A DNA stretch of 26,411 nt from a virus, in IMG/VR virus record IMGVR_UViG_3300028423_000645, positions 1 through 26,411 of that record. One strand, 5' to 3'. Positions 1 to 6,701 of this stretch are shown here, in pieces. Under the pieces are notes generated by a model that was not told where the DNA came from, did no database searches, and saw only the letters and a program-made list of their open reading frames with translations. Numbering within the stretch: the stretch's first letter is position 1; each line of letters opens with the position of its first letter. The position numbers and the translations under genes were made by a program.

Positions 1-69
1 GTCTATAAGTATACTGGAATCTTTGCACCAATCCATCAAATTAGAAGTATATTAGCATATAAAAAATAA
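1..69 (+). CDS. C-terminal tail of an upstream gene (partial, unidentified)
   Basis: Frame 1 is open from the window edge to a TAA at 67-69 and encodes 22 residues ending in ...RSILAYKK. The gene starts outside the window, so its function cannot be judged from this piece. It ends 9 bases before the next start codon, within the A-rich leader of that gene, as expected for a real gene end in this tightly packed genome. Family unknown; reality of the coding frame is likely but rests only on spacing and an open frame. Confidence 0.5.
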   Translation, partial: VYKYTGIFAPIHQIRSILAYKK

Positions 70-78
70 AAAAATAAA

Positions 79-627
79 ATGAAACACATTAAATTATTTG
101 AAACCTATCTTAATGAGGCTAAGTCAATAATGTTAGACCCTTATAATTCAGAGGATTTAAAGAATGCAATTCAAAAACTAGCAGGTAAGCGTAGAGCAAG
201 TAATTTTGAATTTGAATTGTCTCAGCTTGAAGATAATGCTGAACAATATAAAATTGAAAGAGCAGAAGTAACAGGTAAAGGAGAATACACAATGGTAGAA
301 TTCTTTATGGGTAACGGCAAATCATTTTCAGTATTTGTTGATTTTTTAGGAATTACTGTTAATACAGGGCGTAGTACAGAATCGATCTATTTTTCACACT
401 ATAAAAACAGTGGAGAAGCTTGGGCAGCATTTCATAGTCTTATGTCAGGTGATACTGCTAAGTTTAAATCACAGTCAGCTGCTAAAGAATTACAGGTATC
501 CAAAGCTACAGGATTAAAGAAGCTTAAAGAATTAGAAGATGTGTTTAAAAAGGGAAAGGATGCTGAAGAATGGAAAACCATCGATGCGGCGATCCGTAAC
601 CTTGAGTCAGCGCTTAAAAATCTATAA
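79..627 (+). CDS. Capsid-targeted protein of unknown function (182 aa)
   Basis: The N-terminus MKHIKLFETYLNE|A has the form of a T4 capsid-targeting sequence: basic start, aromatic/acidic amphipathic stretch, then a prohead-protease site (L-N-E followed by Ala, residues 11-14). T4 internal proteins I-III use the same layout (MKTYQEFIAE|A). The rest is a soluble protein without signal peptide or membrane segment. Residues about 40-110 look like mixed alpha/beta; residues 135-182 are Lys/Glu-rich and probably helical. I recognise no enzyme motif. It is the first of a tandem group of leader-bearing genes (the next starts 6 bases downstream). An A-rich leader (AAAAAATAAAAAAATAAA) directly precedes the ATG. 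Packaging in the head is an inference from the motif; the body could be structural or an injected effector. Confidence 0.85.
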   Translation: MKHIKLFETYLNEAKSIMLDPYNSEDLKNAIQKLAGKRRASNFEFELSQLEDNAEQYKIERAEVTGKGEYTMVEFFMGNGKSFSVFVDFLGITVNTGRSTESIYFSHYKNSGEAWAAFHSLMSGDTAKFKSQSAAKELQVSKATGLKKLKELEDVFKKGKDAEEWKTIDAAIRNLESALKNL

Positions 628-632
628 TAACA

Positions 633-1229
633 ATGAAACACGTTAAGCTATTTGAACAGTTTATCAACGAGGCAGATGTTACTCAACCAATCGAAGGCGA
701 AGAAGTTGTAGTAATGCCAGGTCGTTTTCAGCCATTTCACAATGGGCACATTGCGGCACTTAAAAATGCTGCTAAGATTTTTGGTAAGCCAGTAGTAGCA
801 ATGCAGATTGTTTCAAAGAGAGAAGAGTCTCCTTTTCCAGAGAGCCTACTACTACAAATTGGTCAAGAGGTTGCAAAGAATGAAAAGGAAATTGCAGACT
901 TTTTTATCTACCCGAACAATTATGGTAGAACAGTTATTCCTTGGTTTGTTAGATTCTTGAGAGAGCAAGGTTATGAAACAGTTGGGGTCGGCGCAGGTAG
1001 TGATAGAATCAAGGCTTATACACCACAGATTAAATATGTTACAGGTCCAAAGACAGATACTATAGTTCATCCTGATTTTAAACTGGAAATGGTAGATGCA
1101 AGGGCAGAGGGAGGTCCTAGTGGAACCAAAACAAGAGAAGCACTTACAAACGATGATAGAGAAGCATTCGAAAAGATGGTCCCAAGTTATCTTTATAAAT
1201 ACTATAATAAATTAAGAAAGTATGTATAA
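633..1229 (+). CDS. Capsid-targeted NMN adenylyltransferase-like nucleotidyltransferase
   Basis: Member of the HIGH-type nucleotidyltransferase superfamily, closest in pattern to NadM/NadR-type nicotinamide-nucleotide adenylyltransferases, which join NMN and ATP to make NAD. Residues 30-39 read GRFQPFHNGH (phosphate-binding HxGH), residues 117-124 carry VGVGAGSD, and residues 163-168 read SGTKTR, matching the C-terminal ISxTxxR ATP-binding motif. In front of the catalytic domain sits a leader, MKHVKLFEQFINE|A, with a predicted prohead-protease cut after Glu13, so the mature enzyme would start at Ala14. Length (198 aa) fits a one-domain enzyme of about 170 aa plus leader and linker. The stop overlaps the next start by one base (TAATG), implying translational coupling. 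Exact substrate (NMN or another nucleotide or phosphoester) cannot be read from sequence; cytidylyltransferase activity is an alternative. Confidence 0.85.
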   Translation: MKHVKLFEQFINEADVTQPIEGEEVVVMPGRFQPFHNGHIAALKNAAKIFGKPVVAMQIVSKREESPFPESLLLQIGQEVAKNEKEIADFFIYPNNYGRTVIPWFVRFLREQGYETVGVGAGSDRIKAYTPQIKYVTGPKTDTIVHPDFKLEMVDARAEGGPSGTKTREALTNDDREAFEKMVPSYLYKYYNKLRKYV

Positions 1230-2113
1230 TGAGATACGTTAAACTATTTGAGCAGTTTATAAGTGAGTCAGGAAATGCAATTGCACAATCAAGACCATTT
1301 GAGCAACATGAAGTTCCAAAGACATTAGAGTGGATTGAAAAGAATGTTTTTCCTCTACTTGGAATCGATGGATTAGGAGATGACGCTGCAGTTATTGGAA
1401 GTGCTGGTAAAAAGAATCCAGGTGAAACGAGTGGAGATATTGATATCGCAGTTTCAGCAGATAAGATTGCAGGACACTTAGATACATCTCTAGGTAAAGT
1501 TCTCTTTGAGATGAATGATATATTAAAGCAGAATGGAATGGATGTGTCAATGGCTATGGGATTCCAGCAGGTTAGTATTGCAGCACCAATTGAAGGTAAT
1601 CCAAAAAATGGAGTTGGTCAAGTAGATTTAATGTTATCGAGAGACATAAAATGGAGTAAGTTTATGTACCATTCTCCAGACTTTACAAAGGATGAGTCAA
1701 AGTATAAAGGTGCATATAGAAATATATTATTAATGGCTGCAATTGGAAAGTCATTTGTTGAGATTTTAGATCAAACTGAAGAAGGAGATACTAAAGAATA
1801 TGAGGCATATGTAATCCGCCTAAATCAGGGAGTCGTTAAGGTTCGCAAATCCTTTGTTGGTAAAAGAGGCCTTGTTAAAAATGCTAAACTACTTAAAGAG
1901 TTTGATAAAGAGATTACAAATGTGCCCGAAGAGATTACAGATCTTTTATTTACAGGTGCGGATGTTAAGGACATTATGACTTATGAAAGTCTAAGAGATC
2001 TAATAAACTCAGGTCAATTTAAATTCCCTGAGAAGAGAGATGAAATTTTTAAAGAATTTGAAGTTAAATTAGGAATGTCGGGTTTACCGCTTCCTGAAGA
2101 TATGGCTAAATAA
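1229..2113 (+). CDS. Capsid-targeted Pol-beta superfamily nucleotidyltransferase
   Basis: Residues 57-73 have the Pol-beta-type nucleotidyltransferase signature: a Gly-Ser turn (G57-S58), then D70-I-D72, with a third likely metal ligand at D133 in the strand QVDLML. This fold moves nucleotidyl groups onto RNA, protein or small molecules (CCA-adding enzymes, MNT/HEPN-type toxins, kanamycin nucleotidyltransferase). The N-terminus MRYVKLFEQFISE|S is a third copy of the capsid-targeting leader, with a predicted cut after Glu13. About 160 residues follow the catalytic core; they are helical-looking and unassigned. The 1-base overlap with the upstream NMNAT-like gene and the one-base gap before the next ATG place it in the same operon. 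Substrate unknown; an injected enzyme acting on host RNA or protein is a hypothesis. Confidence 0.75.
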   Translation: MRYVKLFEQFISESGNAIAQSRPFEQHEVPKTLEWIEKNVFPLLGIDGLGDDAAVIGSAGKKNPGETSGDIDIAVSADKIAGHLDTSLGKVLFEMNDILKQNGMDVSMAMGFQQVSIAAPIEGNPKNGVGQVDLMLSRDIKWSKFMYHSPDFTKDESKYKGAYRNILLMAAIGKSFVEILDQTEEGDTKEYEAYVIRLNQGVVKVRKSFVGKRGLVKNAKLLKEFDKEITNVPEEITDLLFTGADVKDIMTYESLRDLINSGQFKFPEKRDEIFKEFEVKLGMSGLPLPEDMAK

Positions 2114-2114
2114 C

Positions 2115-3374
2115 ATGGCATTACAAAGTTTACAAACATATTTTGAATCAACAAACCGTGAAGAATTTATGGAGATGTTAAAGTCTCCATGTGTGGTTAC
2201 TGAAAAGGTACAAGCGTCATCGTTTCATGTTCGCAATGATGCTAAAGGATACGAGTATTTTAAAAGTGGTAAGAAGAAATCGCTTGATAAGGTAGATCGT
2301 ACGATTGCAAAATATTATGAAAATGCAATTAAGTACTTTGAATCTATTAATGACGAAGTTAAAGCTGAAATGCCAATTGATTGGAAGTTTGGCTTTGATT
2401 ATATGACAGATAGCCAAACAGTAGACATTAAATATGATACTCTACCAAAGAATGGACTTATCTTAACACATATTCAGGTTTTACACCCAGCAGATAAGAC
2501 ACTAATTAAAAAGGTTATTAGAGAACCAAAGATTCTTTTTGAATGGGCTGATAAATTAGAAGTACAAAGACCACAGGTTATTTTTAAAGGTGTTTTAAGT
2601 CATTATCAAAAGGATGAGCTTATTAAACTGTTAGAAATGAGTGATGAAGAACGTAATATGGCGTTTGAATCTCTTGGTTTCGCAAGAAGAGCCTATAATA
2701 TATTTGACAATTCACTTAACAAAACTGCGCTCAATGAAGATCTTGATGGTGAAATTGATTGTTTGGTAATTAATTTCTTCGATGGTAAAGGTACCAAGAA
2801 CTTTAAGCTAAGTGGAAATAATAGTAAGGTAGTTGAGTCTAGAAAACCAAGTGACACATACCAGATTGCTCTTCTAGATTTAGTTGAGTTTTTTGCAGAG
2901 TATGACATTAGCAATATTAAAATAGAATCAGAGAATGCAGATGAGAGATACATTGAATTAATTTCAAATGTATTTAATGCATATGTTAATGAAAATGCAG
3001 CAAAATATGCTGGTGTTAATTTTGATTCTGCTGGATTTAGTGATCGTCCAGAATTCGATCTTAATACTAAATTCATAATGAATGAAAAAACCATTGAATT
3101 GGTAAACAATAAGACACTGGCTGAACTTTACAAAATTGCGATCGGTTCATTTAGAAAAAAGAGAGCAAAGGAAACAGATATTATTAACACAGATCTAATG
3201 GCTCAGATTAATGAAATTGTTGAGAAAATTGAAGGTATCGTAATGTTAAAGAGTAACGAATCAAGCGTTATGCCATTCACGACATATTTAAATCATCAAA
3301 AACTAAAGACTCAAGCTAGTCCAATTGAAGAATCAAATCTACTCACATTTTCTCAATTTTTTAAAAAAGGGTAA
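2115..3374 (+). CDS. Ligase-fold (RNA/DNA ligase superfamily) protein with degenerate motif I
   Basis: The order of motifs resembles covalent nucleotidyltransferases: EKVQASSF at residues 30-37 in the place of motif I (normally EKxDGSxF, Lys being adenylylated), then a serine/lysine-rich stretch and RTIAKYYE (62-69) as in RNA ligases, DWKFGFDY (89-96) near motif III, DGEIDCLVI (211-219) like motif IV, and KNFKLSG (228-234) like motif V. The lysine is kept but the usual Asp-Gly is replaced by Gln-Ala, so ligase activity is uncertain. Residues 235-419 are unassigned. The extreme C-terminus (LLTFSQFFKKG) resembles the capsid-targeting motifs of neighbouring genes. It sits directly after the nucleotidyltransferase gene and ends a group of four tightly linked genes. 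Alternatives: active RNA ligase, or a catalytically dead relative with a structural role. Confidence 0.6.
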   Translation: MALQSLQTYFESTNREEFMEMLKSPCVVTEKVQASSFHVRNDAKGYEYFKSGKKKSLDKVDRTIAKYYENAIKYFESINDEVKAEMPIDWKFGFDYMTDSQTVDIKYDTLPKNGLILTHIQVLHPADKTLIKKVIREPKILFEWADKLEVQRPQVIFKGVLSHYQKDELIKLLEMSDEERNMAFESLGFARRAYNIFDNSLNKTALNEDLDGEIDCLVINFFDGKGTKNFKLSGNNSKVVESRKPSDTYQIALLDLVEFFAEYDISNIKIESENADERYIELISNVFNAYVNENAAKYAGVNFDSAGFSDRPEFDLNTKFIMNEKTIELVNNKTLAELYKIAIGSFRKKRAKETDIINTDLMAQINEIVEKIEGIVMLKSNESSVMPFTTYLNHQKLKTQASPIEESNLLTFSQFFKKG

Positions 3375-3376
3375 TA

Positions 3377-3384
3377 TATAGATA
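3377..3384 (+). promoter_or_regulatory. Late-promoter-like box (TATAGATA)
   Basis: TATAGATA lies 26 bp before the ATG at 3403, the same distance as similar boxes before 20941, 21784 and 24557. T4 late promoters have a single TATAAATA element recognised by gp55. This copy has one mismatch and is the least certain of the set. Confidence 0.35.
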
Positions 3385-3402
3385 AAACACACGAATAAAA
3401 AT

Positions 3403-3873
3403 ATGATTAATTTCAATAAGTTTATTAACGAGGCGTCTAAGAATGAGTTAAGGGTAAGTTTAAGACATGCACCTGAAGCAATCGACGCATACAATGATGG
3501 TCGTTGGTCAAAAATGTCAAAAATGAAAGGATCTGATGTTTATGTTTTCAAAAAGGAAGATGATATGTTAGATTTTTATGATACTTTAACTTCTGATTGG
3601 GACATTCCAGAGGAAGAAATTACAATGAACGAATCAAAAATTCAACTAAAAAGAAAGTATACTGAAAAATATCCTGCAATCACAGCAGGTAAGAGTGCTA
3701 GGGTAAGAAATAAAATGCTCGAGGCAATTGCTGACGGTAAAATCACACAAGAAGAGTTTGATAGTATTCTAAAGGAATATTCTAGAGATTCTTCTAGGTG
3801 GATGCGCAGAAACTCTAAGTATTTTAATGTATCTGAGGAAGGCATTTCACTCTCTAAGTTTGGCAACCAGTGA
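3403..3873 (+). CDS. Capsid-targeted protein of unknown function (156 aa)
   Basis: Starts with MINFNKFINE|A, a shorter capsid-targeting leader with a predicted prohead-protease cut after Glu10 (I-N-E followed by Ala). The body has two parts: residues 15-75, compact and mixed in composition, and residues 76-156, strongly basic and helical-looking with many Lys/Arg (for example RRNSKYF near 135-141), which would suit contact with packaged DNA. No enzyme motif recognised. Its TGA overlaps the GTG start of the next gene (GTGA), so the two are probably translationally coupled. A TATA-type box and an AATAAAAAT leader precede it, suggesting a fresh late transcription start. Confidence 0.8.
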   Translation: MINFNKFINEASKNELRVSLRHAPEAIDAYNDGRWSKMSKMKGSDVYVFKKEDDMLDFYDTLTSDWDIPEEEITMNESKIQLKRKYTEKYPAITAGKSARVRNKMLEAIADGKITQEEFDSILKEYSRDSSRWMRRNSKYFNVSEEGISLSKFGNQ

Positions 3874-5216
3874 CTATTAAAGAAGGTAATGCTTTCGGTG
3901 CAGCAAGAGCTAAAGCAATTGCTGATGGTAAGAAAGAGTTTACAGTTGACGGTGAAACTTATCCAGTTGAAGATGTTGACAAAGAGGACAAAGAGAATGC
4001 TGAAGATTTTAAAGGTGAGTCTGTAGTTACCGAATCTATGGAACTAAAGAAACTTGAAGATGCTATTAAAATGTTTCAGGATAAAATAGCTAAACAAGGT
4101 AGAGTTACTAATGCAAGAGACGAAGAACACCTAGAAAACTTGATTAGAATCTACAAAGAAATGGGTGGTAAAAATATTAAAGAGTCTACTAGTAATGAAG
4201 CCACTAGTGAGTCTTTTATTATCGAGTCTTTCTCTAAGTTTGTAGAAAGCTTAAATGAGTCTGAAATGCTTAATGAAGCATTTAAGTCAATGAAGCTTGC
4301 AAAGCTTTTAACACCTAAGAAGAAATCTAGCTGGGATAAAGGTATTGCACAAGAATTCTATAATTATACAAAGGTTAAACTTGATAAAATTGAAGACCAT
4401 GACTTATTAGAAGTAGATCCTAAAGTTGCTTACAAACAAAAAGGCGGTACTAAAGTTAAGTTCTTTTTAATTGACAACGAGAAGATGAGCCCATATACTG
4501 AAGACTCGTATGACGGTAGAATACCTGCTGGATTAATTGCAGTTCTAGATGGTAACAATGACTTTATGGGATCTGTCTATAAAAGATTTAGCTCTAATAA
4601 AGGTAGAGTCTTAACAAAGACTAATAAATCGGATTCACTTGGTGTTAACAAGAAAAGAAAGGGCTATGGAGCTACTGGACTTTCAAGTGCTAAGAGAATT
4701 GCTGAATTTGCAGACAGAGCGATCGTAATCGATATTGATATTTTAAAACAAAGATATTCAGCTCTACAACAGATAGATTCAAGAGATGCTGCTAAGAAAG
4801 GAGCAATTGCCTTTAAATCAGATAAAGATTTTAAAGCTGAAAATTTAGCTAGATATAATGAGATCTTAGCTAATAAGGCTTCAGCATTACCACTTGATAA
4901 AATGGTTAAAGATGCAATTGATAAAATTGCCAATCAGATTAAAGAAGGTCTAGCTAAAGGTGAAAAAGGACGTTATGGTGATATCATTGTTGGTAAAAAC
5001 TCAAAAGGACGCGAAGCTAAAATGAAAGATGCTTCTAATCATATGGGTACTATTCTAGATGATTATAGTAGATATGTGCAATATGTTGCAGATGCTGAAA
5101 AAGAGAAAGCAGAATGGGGTAAAGAAAACTCATACTACGCTAGAGAAGCAAAAAATTATGCTAAGAACCTTAGAGATAGAATTAAACAAATTGATAACTT
5201 TGGTTACGCTTGGTAA
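3870..5216 (+). CDS. Composite protein with an internal capsid-targeting-like segment (448 aa)
   Basis: Starts at a GTG that overlaps the previous stop. Residues 1-50 (FGAARAKAIADGKKEF, then an acidic VEDVDKEDKENAEDF) resemble a short module I have seen in many phage proteins but cannot name. Residues 114-137 contain SESFIIESFSKFVESLNES and then EMLNEAF. This looks like the capsid-targeting leaders of the neighbours and has three predicted prohead-protease sites, after Glu119, Glu130 and Glu136; another (I-K-E|S) is at 105. The C-terminal 310 residues have a basic, glycine-containing core (about 195-270) and a long Ala/Lys-rich helical region (about 310-440). No catalytic motif recognised. 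Cleavage would release a ~310 aa mature protein from a ~136 aa propeptide. Head location is inferred from the motif and neighbours. Confidence 0.75.
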   Translation: MTIKEGNAFGAARAKAIADGKKEFTVDGETYPVEDVDKEDKENAEDFKGESVVTESMELKKLEDAIKMFQDKIAKQGRVTNARDEEHLENLIRIYKEMGGKNIKESTSNEATSESFIIESFSKFVESLNESEMLNEAFKSMKLAKLLTPKKKSSWDKGIAQEFYNYTKVKLDKIEDHDLLEVDPKVAYKQKGGTKVKFFLIDNEKMSPYTEDSYDGRIPAGLIAVLDGNNDFMGSVYKRFSSNKGRVLTKTNKSDSLGVNKKRKGYGATGLSSAKRIAEFADRAIVIDIDILKQRYSALQQIDSRDAAKKGAIAFKSDKDFKAENLARYNEILANKASALPLDKMVKDAIDKIANQIKEGLAKGEKGRYGDIIVGKNSKGREAKMKDASNHMGTILDDYSRYVQYVADAEKEKAEWGKENSYYAREAKNYAKNLRDRIKQIDNFGYAW

Positions 5217-5232
5217 TTAAAAATAAAGAATT

Positions 5233-5592
5233 ATGCCAGCAACTAGTAAAGCACAACAGAGACTAATGGGAATGGCTTACGCTTATAAAAAAGGTGAGCT
5301 TGATGTCAAAGATGCTAGCCAGGAAGTTAAAGACCTAGCAGACGGAATGACTCTTAAACAACTTAAGAAATATGCTAGTACAAAACACGAAGGATTGCCA
5401 GACAAAGTTGAAGACAATTTGCAACCCGGAGATGTTGGCGGCATGGGGCCGATCAAGTTCCCAACTGCAACTGATGTCGGTTCTGGTGATGTTCCTACAG
5501 GCCAAGGCGATACAGAAGAAGAATATAAAAAGAAACGTAGAAAAATGAAACACTTACAGACGTTTGAGTCATTTATAGCAGACTTTAAGTAA
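5233..5592 (+). CDS. DUF3008-type small protein with a C-terminal capsid-targeting-like tail
   Basis: Residues 1-57 (start MPATSKAQQRLMGMAYAYK, end ASTKHEGLPDKV) match the pattern of DUF3008, a short family of unknown function found in phages and bacteria. Residues 60-95 are a Gly/Pro/Asp-rich, probably disordered linker. After a basic KKKRRK patch the last 15 residues are MKHLQTFESFIADFK, nearly the same as the N-terminal leaders of the neighbouring proteins but at the C-terminus and without the Glu that would allow cleavage. The ATG at 5545 inside the gene could be a remnant of a fused leader-bearing gene. The start follows an AAAAATAAA box; the next gene begins right after the stop. Confidence 0.8.
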   Translation: MPATSKAQQRLMGMAYAYKKGELDVKDASQEVKDLADGMTLKQLKKYASTKHEGLPDKVEDNLQPGDVGGMGPIKFPTATDVGSGDVPTGQGDTEEEYKKKRRKMKHLQTFESFIADFK

Positions 5593-6003
5593 ATGAAAAA
5601 ATTACTTTGGTTAGACGACATTAGAGACCCTAAAGACATCATGTGGCACAACTGGCTTGCAACCCGCGAAGTCAACCCATTTCACTATGATATTACATGG
5701 GTGACAAACTATAACGACTTTGTGGCCTGGATTAAGAAGAATGGCATGCCAGACGTGATTTGCTTTGACCATGATCTAGGTGAAGATGTTGCACCAGAGA
5801 AAGTTTCTAAAGGAATGAGCAAGCACCAAGCACGTATTAAGAAGAGAGAAACCATGAGTGGTTATGAATGTGCAAAATGGCTTGTTGACTGGTGTATTGA
5901 CAAAGACATAGATTTGCCAATGTGGAGAATCCAGAGTGCAAATCCAGTCGGAGCTGATAATATCAACAACTTGCTCTTGAACTATGCAAAATTTAGAGGC
6001 TAA
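5593..6003 (+). CDS. Cyclic-phosphate-processing receiver (cREC) domain protein
   Basis: A one-domain receiver-like protein of 136 aa. LWLDDIRDP (residues 5-13) supplies the acidic pair D8-D9, ICFDHDLG (56-63) supplies the central D59-H60-D61, and SGYECAKWL (89-97) and SANPVGADNI (115-124) match the conserved later segments of this family (WLDD, FDHDL, SxNPVG). The family has been proposed to process cyclic phosphates left on RNA ends, often beside RNA repair enzymes, and is common in phages. The gene starts immediately after the stop of the DUF3008-type gene and precedes an HAD phosphatase of the RNA-repair type. Activity itself has not been read from sequence; the assignment is by motif pattern. 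Confidence 0.8.
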   Translation: MKKLLWLDDIRDPKDIMWHNWLATREVNPFHYDITWVTNYNDFVAWIKKNGMPDVICFDHDLGEDVAPEKVSKGMSKHQARIKKRETMSGYECAKWLVDWCIDKDIDLPMWRIQSANPVGADNINNLLLNYAKFRG

Positions 6004-6015
6004 TTTGCAAAAAAA

Positions 6016-6048
6016 GTTGCCTAGTGTCAATCTTTTTGTTTATATTTG
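6016..6048 (+). promoter_or_regulatory. Host-type (Bacteroidota sigma-A) promoter before the accessory gene cluster
   Basis: GTTG at 6016-6019 and TATATTTG at 6041-6048, 25 bp apart start to start. The Bacteroidota housekeeping consensus is TTTG near -33 and TAnnTTTG near -7. The -7 element matches perfectly and the -33 element in three of four bases, with about the expected spacing. It lies in the 83-base gap before the HAD gene at 6087, giving a leader of about 30 bases. This suggests transcription by unmodified host polymerase, that is, early in infection. Confidence 0.65.
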
Positions 6049-6086
6049 TCTAGGAAACAAGTGACACCTTTGATAATATAAGACAC

Positions 6087-6701
6087 ATGAAAGTAATCTT
6101 CCTAGACAACGATGGTGTAATTTGCCTCTCAAATAATTGGGGTTCTCGGTTCAAAAAACAAAATAAGTTTTTTACCAAGGATAATCAACACAAAGGATTC
6201 GAAGATAATGGACCCGTTGAAGTTCGTTTCGATAACTTTGACAAAAAGGCAATTAAGGTACTTAACTCAATCCTAGAGGAAACTGGAGCCGAGATTGTAG
6301 TATCATCAGATTGGAGGTTTCATGCAAATCTAGACGAGCTAGGTGATTACTACGAGACACAGGGTATCGTTAAGCGACCAATTGGCGTTACTGAGAAGTT
6401 TCACTATACTAATTGGGTCGAAGAAGGCTTCATTAAACCACATGGTGAATTTCCATGGTCTAGGCAAGAAGACTTAGAACAACAGCGACACTTTGAGATT
6501 AAGAGATGGTTGCGAGACCATCCGGAGGCTACACACTGGGTAGCGGTTGATGACCTAAATATGGGCATCCATATTAATGCTAGTGCATATGGTCCTTATG
6601 ATAGGGATTGGGGACTAGAAAACTTCGTATGGACTCCTCGGTCCGGGGAAGGTATTAAACAGAGTGGAATTAAAGATAAAATTTTAAACTTTTTAAGATG
6701 A
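6087..6701 (+). CDS. HAD-superfamily phosphatase, RNA-repair ('Swiss Army Knife') type
   Basis: HAD fold: motif I FLDNDGV with the nucleophile/acid pair D7 and D9, motif II VVSSDWR (residues 71-77, Ser73 or Ser74), and motif IV VAVDDLNMG with D155/D156. The SSDWR form is typical of small HAD domains associated with bacterial RNA repair proteins, which are thought to trim phosphates from damaged RNA ends. It lies just downstream of the cREC-domain gene, supporting an RNA end-processing role. It is the first gene after the host-type promoter and its stop overlaps the next start (ATGA). Substrate is inferred; a nucleotide phosphatase is an alternative. Confidence 0.75.
   Translation: MKVIFLDNDGVICLSNNWGSRFKKQNKFFTKDNQHKGFEDNGPVEVRFDNFDKKAIKVLNSILEETGAEIVVSSDWRFHANLDELGDYYETQGIVKRPIGVTEKFHYTNWVEEGFIKPHGEFPWSRQEDLEQQRHFEIKRWLRDHPEATHWVAVDDLNMGIHINASAYGPYDRDWGLENFVWTPRSGEGIKQSGIKDKILNFLR

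Noticed and set aside
432-641. Open reading frames on the minus strand throughout the window
   Set aside because: They lie inside well-supported + strand genes, have no recognisable domains or leader boxes, and their compositions look like antisense translations of AT-rich coding DNA.
6004-6030. GCAA-AAAAAG-TTGC hairpin after the cREC gene as a terminator
   Set aside because: Only a four-base stem with no T-run directly after it; overlaps the -33 region of the candidate promoter.
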